Shown in pieces: positions 44,830 to 55,831 of a DNA stretch of 64,000 nt (position 1 is its first letter; each line of letters begins with the position of its first letter). The notes below the pieces were generated by a model, which saw only the letters and a program-made list of their open reading frames with translations, ran no database searches and had not been told where the DNA came from. The DNA comes from Amoebophrya sp. A120 (taxonomy: Eukaryota; Sar; Dinophyceae; Syndiniales; Amoebophryaceae). The stretch is taken from assembly GCA_905178155.1 (NCBI GenBank), contig CAJINV010000001.1:7776579-7840578 (forward strand), written 5' to 3'. The position numbers were made by a program, and so were the translations under genes.

Positions 44830-47800
44830 AAAACGGAGGTAGTGACAGGGCTCGTTGTCGCTAAAACGCAGCGGAAAACCACCTTTAGAATTACCGTCAA
44901 AATAGTGGTGGCTCTATGTCACCAGCTGCCTGAAGATATCTTTGCGAAGTCGTTATCACTGTCCGAGACCGTTGCTGTTGTAGGGTGACAATTTTCAGTG
45001 CTGGTTGCTGTTCCCCCGACCCTTGGTGGTCCAACTGCCGCAAGACCAGCAGCACAGGTCGTGAGGGTCTTTCTCTTTTGTTTTTTGTCGTAAAATCTGG
45101 TGTCGTTTTGAAATGAAATCCGACGAAGCGTGGAGTCCGCGCCGCCTCCGGAAGTTTTAAAGTTGCTTCTAAAACGGCCGCCTCCGGTTCTTTTTCGTTT
45201 CGAAAAGAGCCAACGAGGCTTTGGTTTTTTCCTTATTTTTCTTTATTTCGTCCTCCTACTTGCTTGGCATGAGAAAGAGATAATCCTCTTCTTCTCGAAG
45301 ACGTCCTGTTCTTTCCACTTCGCAGCGAAGGAATAAAATGGGGTTGCTCTTTCTACTTCTCTGCTAGTTGCCGACTTTTCAATCGCATCACGACAAATGT
45401 TCATGTTGAAGTGCTCCTCCTCTTCTTGATCGACCGTTCGTTCCTGTCGTAGTTCCGCAGCAGCCCAACACCTAGTAGTGGAAGAAGCGCCGTAGCGTCA
45501 AAAGAACGCTGTCCGCCGTGTTGATGTTGAATCGTTGCTGGCGATTCGTTGTTCCGATGTGATTCTTGTAGTTCGCGTCTTCTTTTGTGGCGGCTCTGCT
45601 GGCTGTTATATTGGATTTTGATTTTCTGTCTTCCTACTGGCACCAGCTCTCGTAGTCAGTACGCAGTTCCGAGGGGCCAAGCTGCGAGTTCGCCGTCTCG
45701 AGTGGTGCTTGCTGGGAGTGTTGGATCGGTGCCAGAGACAAAAAAATCGAACTGATTCTGATTGCTCAAAGGAAATATCACATCTATTCGACCTTCTAGA
45801 TGAGGACAGAAACTACATATGTAAAACGCTACTTTCTTGCCCACGCGCTCCGAACCCGACCCCACCTATTGTTTTTAGTGCGAAACTTATTCTTTCCTTC
45901 AGACAATGACAAGTCGGAAAGAAAGAGGATAGAAGCACAAAGACAAAAGAGAAACTCACGGAAAAATATTGACAATTTACGTACTATCACGGCAAAAACT
46001 TGCACTCTAGAATTGCTAAGCAAGGAGATTATTAGTCCTTCATCAGTCCTGTCATGAGGGGATACACCGCGAGTTAAAATCAAACAGATTCCTGTCGCAC
46101 GTTAGGGTTATAACTTTACAGTCTTCAAAACAGTTGCTGAGAGTTTTTAGCTGATGTAAAGAGTCAAAACGGGCATGAATATCTATCTACAGGAAAGGTA
46201 AAAGGTTAAGGCAGCATAGTTTCTATTCAAGCTCTGACCAAAAATATTGCCGATATCCGCTACCGCATCATGGAGAAGCTTCTCCATTAAGTTCGAGCAA
46301 GTGGTATACCCAATGCTGTTACCAATAAATTAAGAATATTTCAAAGCTGCGTGGGACTTTCATTTTTGGGTGTATCTCGTGCTTCTTGTAAAAAAAGCTT
46401 GTTGTTGTTATTATTTGAGTATTGTTTCAACTTTCTGAATCGTTCGTCTTATCGTTCGTCTTGATACATATCGAACTTGTTCTTTTACGAGTTAGTTTCT
46501 GCTTTCGACGACTTGCTACTCTTTCAAACAAAGAAATTGATAGTACAGGAAAATCGAAAACAGAAAAAGAAACGCTTTTCTACCAACAGTATCTAAAAAC
46601 AATTACAGCACTTTAATATTCACCTATTGGATACAATGTGCGCGTCTTCGCGATTGCTCGACAATGACGAGAACAAAAATACGACTACTGAAAGGTGGAC
46701 CAGTTGTACTTTCTCTCGGCTGACCACCTTATCCTTTAGTTCACTGACCGGGTTTTGGATGAGCTTCAGCTAGGTGCAGGTCCTCGTGAACGCAAAAATT
46801 AAAATCCAAAACCAAGATGAAAATCGAAAAAATATAAATAGAAATCAAAATACCAACTCGCTTTGCATGAATGCAGATTCGAAAAAAAACAAGTTGCTGC
46901 AATTAATAGAATATTACAAGTGCGATCTTTATGGTTGGTCTGGCTACGCAAAAAAACTAATCGAGATCCAGAACGACCACAACCAGAACCATTGAAGGAA
47001 CGAAAATCAAAATGGGTATGTTCAGATCAAAATTACAGATCCTCGGGGCAAAAATCGCAGAGACACAACGTTGATGCCGGACGAGTAGAAATAACTAGCT
47101 CCAGGAACACGGGTTCTTGTTTGGTTTCAGATCAAATATCCAGGCACTTGCTGCCGCAGTCGCACTTCTGAAGAAGCGCCTCTGGTAGTAACTAACGAGA
47201 TCTTTATGGCTGCAGCTTTCTTTTTGCTCTTATCCAAGATTGCTCATCGAAAATCCTTCGCCTGTCAGGTCAAAGCCGCGGTGGTCTCTCTGTACAGGAC
47301 AACATGATCACAACTGACGGCGGTCGATTTCGAAAAGATGGTACAAGTACGAGCACATAAAAGACCAACATAGCTACAGTTTTTTTCAAATGCAAAAACT
47401 TTGGATTTATTTGCGTCAAATCGAATTCTACATCGCCACTTAGCTGCTATTCGTACAACGTGTCCCAGATCTACCTGCTCCGCTGGCACAGTTGAATCAT
47501 TCTGAATCAATAGTATGTAGTAGTGCATGCACGAAAGAGAGCGAAACATATTTCACTTTCCGAGCACCAGTTGGTGTAAGTGCGGTGGCCTGAGTAGATC
47601 GATTCAATTCTATATTCTTGGAAGACGAATTAAATTTGGTACATGTAAAGCGAAAGTGGAGTCTTTTAATTTTTCTGCACGGATGATGTTGAAAGTCTGC
47701 TTCTCCTAGCTGTTCAACGATAGCTGTGCAACAGTGTAAGCGTACTTCCGACGCTTTTAGAGACAGAGAGAGAGCGAGCGCGCGTAAAGTACGACTGAGG

Positions 47801-48193
47801 GAAGCAGTCTGAATGCTGACGGGAAAAATAGTGAAAAATGTAAAGCAGAAGATGGAAATGAAATGCAAAAACCAGAAGTGCTGAACAAGGTGCAACTAGT
47901 GAAAAGCTGCAACTCTAAAGCGAAAGGAGATACTAGTACGTAAGAATGAAAGTGTTTGCTGTAATAGTTACCGAATAAAAAAATTGAAAATGCGTCTGAT
48001 AGGCATAGTTACTAAATTGAAAAACCAACTCCTCCTCCTCGAAGTTGTCATGAAAACAAATTTTTTCCGAACGCCCCCCGCGAATGCAAGGCTGGAAAAC
48101 TCGAGATTTCCACCGATTGCCTCGGAATAACAGTGACGATGTTCATGATTGTCGCTGTCCTCTGCCGGTATAACAAATTTCCTCACTGTGCTC
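44830..48193. other. Long spacer, no supported gene
   Basis: This is 3.4 kb of AT-rich sequence. Frames of up to 130 codons occur, but they start at non-ATG codons, switch composition and show no domains. A low-complexity AAAATC-type stretch lies at about 46790-46860. I find no introner, tRNA-like fold or tandem array. The right end should contain the peptidase 3' UTR. Confidence 0.45.
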
Positions 48194-50958
48194 TCACTTA
48201 TCGTCCTGTTCGCGGCGATCGACAATGGCCGTGTCAGAATGGGCCTCCTTCAGCCCGTCCGTGTTTGCGATGCCGACGCCCACGTTTTTCTCGATGAACA
48301 GGGCATCCACGTTCTGGTGTGCGCGCTTCGCAATCTCCTGCTCGTCCACCATGTCCGCCACGGTCGACATGGCCTCCAGCATCCAGGGGTTTCCGCCCCG
48401 GGGTCCCACCCGCAGGTACCCGTTCTCACCGTAGGAATCGCCCCAGGAGTTCTGCAGGATCCAGTACGGGTAGCCGCCCCACCGGCACATGGTGTCCTGG
48501 GCCTCGCACGCCGCCTGCGTGGTCAGCTTCGCGCACATGTGGCGCCCATCGTTCTGCCCGCCGCGGTAGAAACAGGAAGTCTCCCCCTCGTCGACGCCCC
48601 AACTGTTTATGATTCATTGCGTTTTCTTTCGAACATGTATCATACCGCTACTTCCTGCATAATTGACCGTTAGTTTCGAGCATACTTGTATATTCATACC
48701 ATTTCTCCGAAAATTTGAGTATGCAAAAGGCGATAAGAAAGACCCACCTATGCAAAATCCTGACAACGTGGAAGGAGAAAATGAAAAAATATTAGCCACA
48801 TAAATTTACCCGACAATCAGCAGCGCGTGGTCCAGCTTGCGAAAGGTGAAGCAGGTGGTCTTGTCGCAGTCAGCTTTGTTGTCCGGAGGGTAGACCTTCA
48901 TCAGTTCCCCGTCCTTGGTTTCCATCTCGGGAACTTCGTGCAGAATTCCGCCCTTGTAGAACTGAAACAGCGAGTAGTCGTTGCCGCGAGGCTCCATCGC
49001 CGCCGTGATCGGGCCGCCCTTGAACACCTCCTCGCGCATCAGCCGCTCGCACATGTTGTGGTGCCCGCACCGTCCCAAGGCGGATCCGATGTACCGCCAG
49101 TTGGCAATCCTGTGTTTGGAAGGTGGTTCGCGTTTCGTTTGTTTCCACTATTTTCGGACAACATTCAACTATTTTCGGAAGACATTCAACTATTTTCGAA
49201 CCAACAACATTCACCTATTTCCGGATATATAACATTCAACTATTTGCAGCCGAAATTCAACTATTTCCGGCCAAAATTCAACTATTTCCGCCCAAAATCT
49301 AACTATTTGCGGACAAAATTCAAATATTTTGAGATAACGACAAGAACCATCAATTATTTGCGGGCAAAATTCAACTATTTTCAGTGAGTGATCAACTATG
49401 TACGGACGAAACTCAACGATTTTCAACCAATAGTCAACTATTTTGGCAAAATTTGAGGTAGGCTTCGCCTATACATGGTGCGGGTCAACTATTTCCAAGC
49501 AAACTTCACCTATTTTTCGCCAAAATTCAACTATTACTATTTTTGTAATAAGCAACGAGAATACCGAAAGTGCGCCCGCTGCGCGCACTCTTGCGACTCC
49601 TGCATGTCTTGGTGGCTGCGGATCTTCGCGCACTTCTGCACGCCTTCGCCGCTGAGGGACGACCAGCAGGATTTGGTGACCAGGTCGTGCTGCGAACCCC
49701 ACATGTGCGAGAGCCAGGGGTAGCCGCCGTCGCAGCCCTCGTTGAGCCAGTTGCACTCGGTCTGCTGGTCCAGGGAGATCACCTCTTCCACCTTGCCGTT
49801 GTCGCCCGCCCACTGCTCCTTCAGCTCGGGGTACTTGAAGATGAGGCGCGTGGTGTACATGTTGGAGGCCGCGGCCGCGTAGCAGTTTCCGCAGGAGCCC
49901 TGTTCCATGGCGGGGATGGAGAAATCGCTGTACTCCTTGCCGTTGATGGTCAGCACCAGTTTGCGAAAGTCAAAGTACTTCTCCGTGTCGCGCCAGTCGT
50001 CGTACTTGATCGGCGTGCGCGTGCCGTCCTCGTGCTGCAGCTCGAACGTGCGGCCGTCGCTGTAGAACCGGAGCATCTCGCCGGCGCGGGGGCCCCAGAT
50101 CTCGCCGATCTCGTCGGGGGTGAGCTGCGAGGGGTCCACTTTCAGCTGGTGGGCAATGTCGTTGATCTCCTCTGACGCGTGGTTTTCGGCCGGCCCCAGG
50201 TTCTGCCCCGTGGAAAACCCGTACAGCCCGGCGACCGGGTCCACGGCGTTCTTGCGGCGCGCCTCGTTCGACTCGATCAGCTTTTCCACGTCGGAGTGCT
50301 CGTGCAACTCGATGCCCAGGTGCTTGCTGCGGTCCTGCAGGAACTTCTGCAGTTCTTCCTCGTTCATCAGCTGGAACCGCACCTTGTGCTCCGCCTCCTT
50401 CAGCTTTTCGTGCTGGTCGACCAGGTCCGTGTGGACCTCCTTGATCGACTTCCGCAGCGTCGCTTCTTGGTTCGACAACTCGTCCAACTCCCGCTGGCGC
50501 TCCGCGACGTTCTGCTCCGACTGCAGTTGCAACTGCTCCTGCGCGAGCTGCTGCTCCACGTCCGGAGTGGTGGACTTCAGGACGGCGAGCTGCTCGTTCA
50601 ACATTTTCATCTGCTCGTCGATCTCCGCGATCTCCTGGTTGATCACGTGCTCGGTGGTGGTTTGGTGCTTCGCGGAGGTGCTGGTACTCGTTGCAGCGGC
50701 GGCCTGCTTCGCGAGGGCGTGCGGGCCGCTGGGCATCACGAACGCCACCGTGTAGCAGCCAGCGAGGAGGAGCACTCCGGTTCCGATGTAAAATCGGGCG
50801 CGACTCTTCTCGGAGAAAATGGACGGGTACATGCCAACCTTGTTGCCGGGCTTCAACGTAGCAGGGGTGAGTGGTTGGGTCGGCGCGTCGACAACATCCT
50901 TGTCAACCAACAGCTTGGTCGTCGGCTCATCCGGGTCCTCGTTGTCGTTCTGCGCGCC
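48194..50958 (-). CDS. Membrane-anchored papain-family (C1A, cathepsin C-like) cysteine peptidase
   Basis: Exons 49565-50958, 48810-49109 and 48194-48602 join in phase (H-F-R|I-A-N-W and I-V-G|W-G-V-D). The catalytic set is complete: EQGSCGNCYAAAASN with the nucleophile Cys, KLDHALLIVGWG with the His, and YWILQNSWGDSYGENGY with the Asn. CNWLNEGCDGGYPWL matches the disulfide-linked CxGG loop of cathepsin C. Before the peptidase come a membrane span (FYIGTGVLLLAGCYTVAFVM) and about 150 residues of coiled coil, unusual for C1 peptidases. The first exon starts after an AG at 50959 with no ATG in frame, so a 5' exon is missing or this is the 3' half of the gene at 51104-52996. The peptidase would face the lumen or exterior. 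The intron at 49110-49564 is a degenerate tandem repeat. Confidence 0.88.
49140..49560. repeat. Degenerate tandem repeat filling a peptidase intron
   Basis: Around sixteen copies of a roughly 22-24 bp unit with consensus AATTCAACTATTTTCGG-CAA tile almost the whole intron 49110-49564. Copies differ by several substitutions and small indels. The reverse complement (AATAGTTGAATTTTG) resembles the unit at the right edge of the window (63655-63790). Confidence 0.8.
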
Positions 50959-51103
50959 CTAAAGTGGGGATTTAATGAGGATTCAATATGATCATTGGGT
51001 TTGATTGTGTTCTGGACCTGAATTACGGATGCCTTTTCGAAAACTACTTTGGAGAAATTGTTCCAAATAAATGCAAATCGAACTCAAAATGTGTACTCCA
51101 CTT
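50959..51103. other. Short gap between the two halves of the cathepsin C-like locus
   Basis: Only 145 bp separate the exclusion-domain stop (51104) from the first peptidase exon (50958). If both belong to one gene this is an intron, but a GT donor in the right phase is found only at a poor site (AA|GTCC, upstream of the stop). If they are two genes, the gap must hold the end of one and the 5' exon of the next. Confidence 0.4.
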
Positions 51104-52996
51104 TCAGTAAAAATCATCTTGTACGCTTCGCCTCCGCGCACCGGAATCCGCTCCGTCGTCTTCCTCGGAGGTTGTGAGCGCGACGGACTTGAGCTGGCGG
51201 TTCGACGAGGACGGCGCGTTGTCCTGTCCGGGGTTGGCCTGGTCGCTGATGTCCCAGAGCTTGTAGCTGCCGTGGAAGATGAACACCCATGCGAGGATGA
51301 ACATCAGGAACGGCAGGGCGACTCGCAGCACCGCGACGCTGTAGCCCGCCCAGGAGCTGGACTCCAGCGTGTAGGCCTCCGGGTCGTTGCCGGGCGAGAT
51401 CCGGTCGCTGAGCCACTTCGGGGTCAGGTAGCTGGCGCCCGCGCTGATGTAGTTGTACACAGCCGTGGCGCTGCGCGACACGATGCCCTGCTTCTCCTGC
51501 GAAACCTCCTTCGCGCGCGCGTTCACCTCGTCCGACTCCTGCACCTGCCGGGCCTCGCGGAGCATGTCCTTCCGCAACTTCGTGTTGAGGCTGTGCTCCA
51601 GCCGCGACGTGTCGACGGACAGGGCCACCGCCTCCTCGCGGCTCCGCTGCAAATCCGCGATTTGCGTCTGAATCGTCAATTCGCGCTTGCGCCGTTCCGT
51701 GGCCGCCTCCGACCGCCGCGCGTTCTCGCTGTCCTCCAGCGACTTGCGCGCAGCCGAATTCGCCGGCATGGACTTGATCTTTTGCAGGCTCTCCTTCGCC
51801 TTTTCGGTCTCGTCCCGGTCCCACTCGAGCAGCTTCTGCGTGGAGTCCGTGCGGAGCTCCGCAACCAGTTCGTGGTGGTGGGCCACCAGGCCGTCCAGGT
51901 CCTTCTTCAGCCCCTTCAGCTTGGTCTTCAACTTCCCCTCCGTCTCCCGCATCGCGGCGATGTACGTCTGCTGCTCCGCGTTCGGGCTGGCCAGCTCCGC
52001 CGGGGCCTCCACGGGGGTGCCGGTGGGGGCCCGGTGCCGGGGAACGAAGTCGTCCGGGATACCGCCCGTGCGGTGCCCGTAGTAGCACATGGACTTCCCC
52101 TTCGGAACCACTATGGACTTCTCACCCAGCCCGTACGGCGTCAAAGTGCTCCAGTGCCCAAGAAGGGTCCAGTCTGGATTATTTATATTTTCGATTATTC
52201 GCAGCAGTGTAGCTTGAGAATCAATGAAATAATGAACGTCGGACGAACCCGATGGAAATAAATAATTTCAAAAATGAATCACGCCTCGAATCGTAGAATC
52301 AAAATCCTTACCACAATGCGAGATTTTCGCGTTCTTGACCATGTCGTTGCCAAAGGCGTCAACGCCAGGCTCCAGCACGTACTTGGACGGGGCGTATAGC
52401 GTGTGGATCTCCGTAGAACTGCTGTCTTGCATGGTTACCGCGAAACCCTGGTTGTACACCATCGTCCACTCACCCAACGCGTTGCTGGAAAACTTCCACT
52501 TCTTCATCATCTCCTCGCTCATCGGATTCCCCTGCATGTCCGTGAACTTCTCGGGCTGCATGTGCCAGTCCGTCATCACGGCGGACATCACGCCGAAGGG
52601 GACAAATTTCTCCGTGAGGTAGGTCTGATGAATCGCTTTCTTCGTGGAAGGACCTGGATTGCGTTTATTTTCGATAGCATTTGACAACAGTGAGGGTCCA
52701 ACAATGGCATGACAGATAACAACTTCATGCTGGTAGAAGAAAAAGACTACATACATGTCCTGAAAAAATAGCGACGAGAAGATGAATGCGCCGTGCTTTT
52801 GCTCTTTACCTGGTGTCAAGTGGTCGTGTCCGCCGGGCTTGTTGGGGCTCTGCCAGCCGCAGTTCTCGCCATCGTACAAGCCAAAGGTGAAGTCCCAGGA
52901 ACCGATCATGTTAAAGTGGTTGCAGGCAATCGGCAAGTCCGCGTTGACCAGGCGAACGAGCGCGGAAAAGACGAATGCTGTAGCCCGGACCAACAT
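51104..52996 (-). CDS. Cathepsin C exclusion-domain protein with coiled coil and membrane span
   Basis: Exons 52810-52996, 52312-52653 and 51104-52173 total 1599 nt (532 residues plus stop). The ATG at 52996 starts a signal peptide (MLVRATAFVFSALVRLVNA). The mature start DLPIACNHFNMIGSWDFTFG matches the cathepsin C exclusion domain (C-x-Y/F...G-x-W-x-F). Further hallmarks are GEWTMVYNQGFAVTM and SHCDWTLLGHWSTLTPYGLG. In cathepsin C this domain caps the active site and selects dipeptidyl cleavage and tetramer assembly. Here it is followed by about 190 residues of coiled coil, then a membrane span (VALPFLMFILAWVFIFH) and a short acidic tail. The peptidase part lies immediately downstream as a separate frame. 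Either two proteins associate or one transcript encodes both. Confidence 0.85.
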
Positions 52997-54221
52997 TTTC
53001 GGCGGAAGCTTTTGTCCTCTCAGGGGAAAGAGACGAAAAGCAATAGCGACGTAGCGAAATAAAGCAATTGCAAAGTTCAAGTTGTTTGGAAATGAAATAA
53101 AGTGTCCGAATGAAAATGAAAATGGTTTGTACAGATGAAAGGCGTTAAAATTTGTACATGAAAAACGAAAAATACAAAAATGCCCTGGGCTACAGGAAGG
53201 ACAAAAGAACAGTTTAGTACATTAAAACAATCAATAAAGAGTCATCCAGGAGGAAAAGCACCAAAAAAAATCTTCACTTCGAAAAGATGAGGAACGTTTT
53301 GGGCTGTCAGGGGTGTCGGTGTGAGAGAAATAGAAGGCACGAAGCGAGAATGATGACTACGACTTGACAACAGTACGACGAAAAGTTGAGCAACGAATGT
53401 CCCGAATGCGATGCACGATACGAACTGTCTACTTTCTCATCGAACGAAGGCGAGACTGGTGAACGATTGGCAGAGCTGAAAACGATCAATACGATTGGAG
53501 TCACCGACCGATTACAAAGTTGCACGAAGCACAGATCACACCGATTCGTTTTTCTAATCTCTGAAGGTACCGATGCGTGACTTTGAAATACGAGTGCGGA
53601 ATAGATTTCAGTTCGGAAAAGATTGAAAGTCTGAGGGAAGTTGTGTGCCAAAACCATAACCAGCTTGCTCTTGCAGCAGTCCGGCGATTGTGCGTTCGTT
53701 GCGGCTCGTCACCGCGTCAAATTCGTTCGTTGTTACTGTTTCTACATCACTCTTTTCTTTACGTTTGGCAGACAAAACCTAGATGATCAACATCAAGCAT
53801 TTATCAGCACAGGCATGCCAGCAATTCTGCAGAGGGCCGGAGGGTGGTTTTTCGCACAAAGATTCGCCTCCTCTCGTGGAACTTGTGCTGGAAAGGAGGA
53901 AAATACGCTTAGTTTCATACCGATAAACATCTTGCTAATGGCATCATACGCAGGCAGTTTATGGCTTCTTCTATTTCGAAAGTTGCACTGATTCTCTGTA
54001 CAAAAAACAATCCTAGTGATGGCCGCAACTTTGATTTTTCAAAACAGCACTTCTCGAAACGCAGAAATGGGATTTTCTCTTTGTTCAATACGAAACATGA
54101 TCGTCACTGCAGCTATGCGAAGACGTCGCACACATTCATTTGACACCGACCTGATTTCTTTAATTGCTGGTGCAGAAGTATGGCAGGTCGTGCTGTGCCG
54201 CGCCCTCTCCTTGCCATTCCA
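52997..54221. other. Intergenic spacer
   Basis: About 1.2 kb lie between the exclusion-domain start and the next stop codon at 54222. It is AT-rich with short frames only. No repeat or RNA gene is seen. Confidence 0.5.
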
Positions 54222-55754
54222 TTATGCCATCATTTGTAGTGTTTGCCTTCGCTGCGCCTCGTCGCGAACGGCAGTTTCGAAACAGGCCATAGGGTCCTGC
54301 TCCCGGCTGTCGTCGGAGGTGTCTTCTGCATTGTTTGTACCGACCGAGGCCAAGCGTGCGGCGGCCGACGCCGGGGAGAAAGTGCCAAACTTCGGTGTGC
54401 TGTCCTCGTTCTTTGGTTTGTTCACAACTGCTCTCACCTCCCCCTCGGCAAGAACACCGAAGGTTTTTATTTCCTCATCCGTATTTTGCTGCAGATTGAA
54501 AGTAGAAGCCTTCCCGCCGCTACCCTGCTGTGCGCTTTTGTCCACATCAGCAACTCCAGCCGGTGCGACGACAGACTGGAATGCAGTGGTAACGAGCGGC
54601 GCAGAAATCTGTTCTTGTTTCCCCATCAATTTGTTCGCCTCATCCTTCGCTGTGCTAGCGGCGCTGGGTTCCCCTAGTGGAATATTCTTCTCCACCGTTG
54701 AGAAAACGGCCTCTTCGCTGGACCGGTGCTCTACAAGACAGGAAGTGCGCGGCTTTCCGTGGTCTTCGTCCATGCTCACACTAAATGGCGACGCTGAGTT
54801 CGATCTTATTCCTGACGCGTCGCGGTAGACGGACGTGGGGTTGGCGCTGCAGCTGCTCCCCTGTTGGATAATTTCATTCGGAAAACAAGCTGGTGTGGTT
54901 GCGATAGTGGCACCAGTGTTCGCGTAGGCACCCTTCCCGTTGAACCTCGCTAGTGTGGCATTCACATTGTTCCCGATGTTGACACTCGCGATAGCAGCAG
55001 CCCTGCTCGTCCCGGCAACATGCACCGGGCCACGACTACTAGCGCGATGTACTAAGTGGGAGGAAGTTGTAGCACCGAGGTTGCTGGTAGACGAAGAGAT
55101 CGACAGGCGCCGGTGGTCCACGACAGTAGCGGCGCCGGTGCTGGCGCCGAGAGAATCTTCAAACTCTTCTTCGCTGACGGCCTGTAGCTGTGGACGCAAC
55201 GATGCGTTCGAATTCGCGCGGTGCAGCTTTTCTGCCCCCTCGGCTGTCAGCGGAGCTGTCCCGACAGTGCCAGACTGTGGAACAGGATTATTGTTCTCTT
55301 GTGCCTGCGGCAGTACTGGCGCAGGCACTAGATTGCCCGGAAGATGACTGCCCGTGGGAGCAGTACTGTTCGAAAATGCCGGAGGCGGTGCGACTGCCGT
55401 GCTGGCGCTGGCGACAGTGCCGCTACTAGAAGTCGTCTGTGCTGCCCCATCTAGTACTCCAGCGGTGACGTTAATTGTTCCACTTTCCGCTAGCACCAAA
55501 GCCAAACGACCATTGGCTCCTGCATTTGCATTTCCACCCCCGTTGCCGGCTTGCACAAAACGCGTTTTGGAACTACTATTCGCAGATGGGGCCCAAAGGC
55601 CTCCGCTGCTAACTTCTTTCGGAGACGATTCCCTCGTTCCGCCGGTCGCAGAACCTTTTCCAAACCCGGTGCTGGGTGCCGCAAGAGAAGAAGCGCCACC
55701 GCCTGCCGTATTTTCCGCGAGATAGACGATCATCGGAAGTGACAAAATTAACAT
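54222..55754 (-). CDS. Ser/Ala/Thr-rich disordered protein, probably the 3' exon of the membrane-protein gene
   Basis: A 510-codon frame starts at ATG 55754, immediately after CCTCAG, a good acceptor. It opens with a short hydrophobic stretch (MLILSLPMIVYLA) and then is Ser, Ala, Thr, Gly and Asn-rich throughout, ending RRQTLQMMA. No domain is recognised. Only 78 bp separate it from the stop of the next frame upstream. A donor within ...T-N-I-Q|GTTTGA gives phase 0 to phase 0 joining with this ATG, so I favour a single gene with 55832-58279. As an independent gene it would have a signal-peptide-like start and almost no promoter space. Confidence 0.65.
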   Translation of the reverse strand: MLILSLPMIVYLAENTAGGGASSLAAPSTGFGKGSATGGTRESSPKEVSSGGLWAPSANSSSKTRFVQAGNGGGNANAGANGRLALVLAESGTINVTAGVLDGAAQTTSSSGTVASASTAVAPPPAFSNSTAPTGSHLPGNLVPAPVLPQAQENNNPVPQSGTVGTAPLTAEGAEKLHRANSNASLRPQLQAVSEEEFEDSLGASTGAATVVDHRRLSISSSTSNLGATTSSHLVHRASSRGPVHVAGTSRAAAIASVNIGNNVNATLARFNGKGAYANTGATIATTPACFPNEIIQQGSSCSANPTSVYRDASGIRSNSASPFSVSMDEDHGKPRTSCLVEHRSSEEAVFSTVEKNIPLGEPSAASTAKDEANKLMGKQEQISAPLVTTAFQSVVAPAGVADVDKSAQQGSGGKASTFNLQQNTDEEIKTFGVLAEGEVRAVVNKPKNEDSTPKFGTFSPASAAARLASVGTNNAEDTSDDSREQDPMACFETAVRDEAQRRQTLQMMA

Positions 55755-55831
55755 CTGAGGACCCCGCCATAATAGTAGTCATCGACCAGAACGCACTACA
55801 AGTACAAAAAAAATCCCAAAGACATTACAAG

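Noticed and set aside
46774-46995. Plus-strand frame of 73 codons rich in Asn, Lys and Gln
   Set aside because: It translates an AAAATC-type low-complexity stretch with no splice or domain support.
50179-52261. Long plus-strand frames opposite the cathepsin C-like locus
   Set aside because: They are Leu/Arg/Val-rich antisense readings of coiled-coil codons with strong third-position GC; the minus strand carries catalytic motifs and phase-consistent exons.
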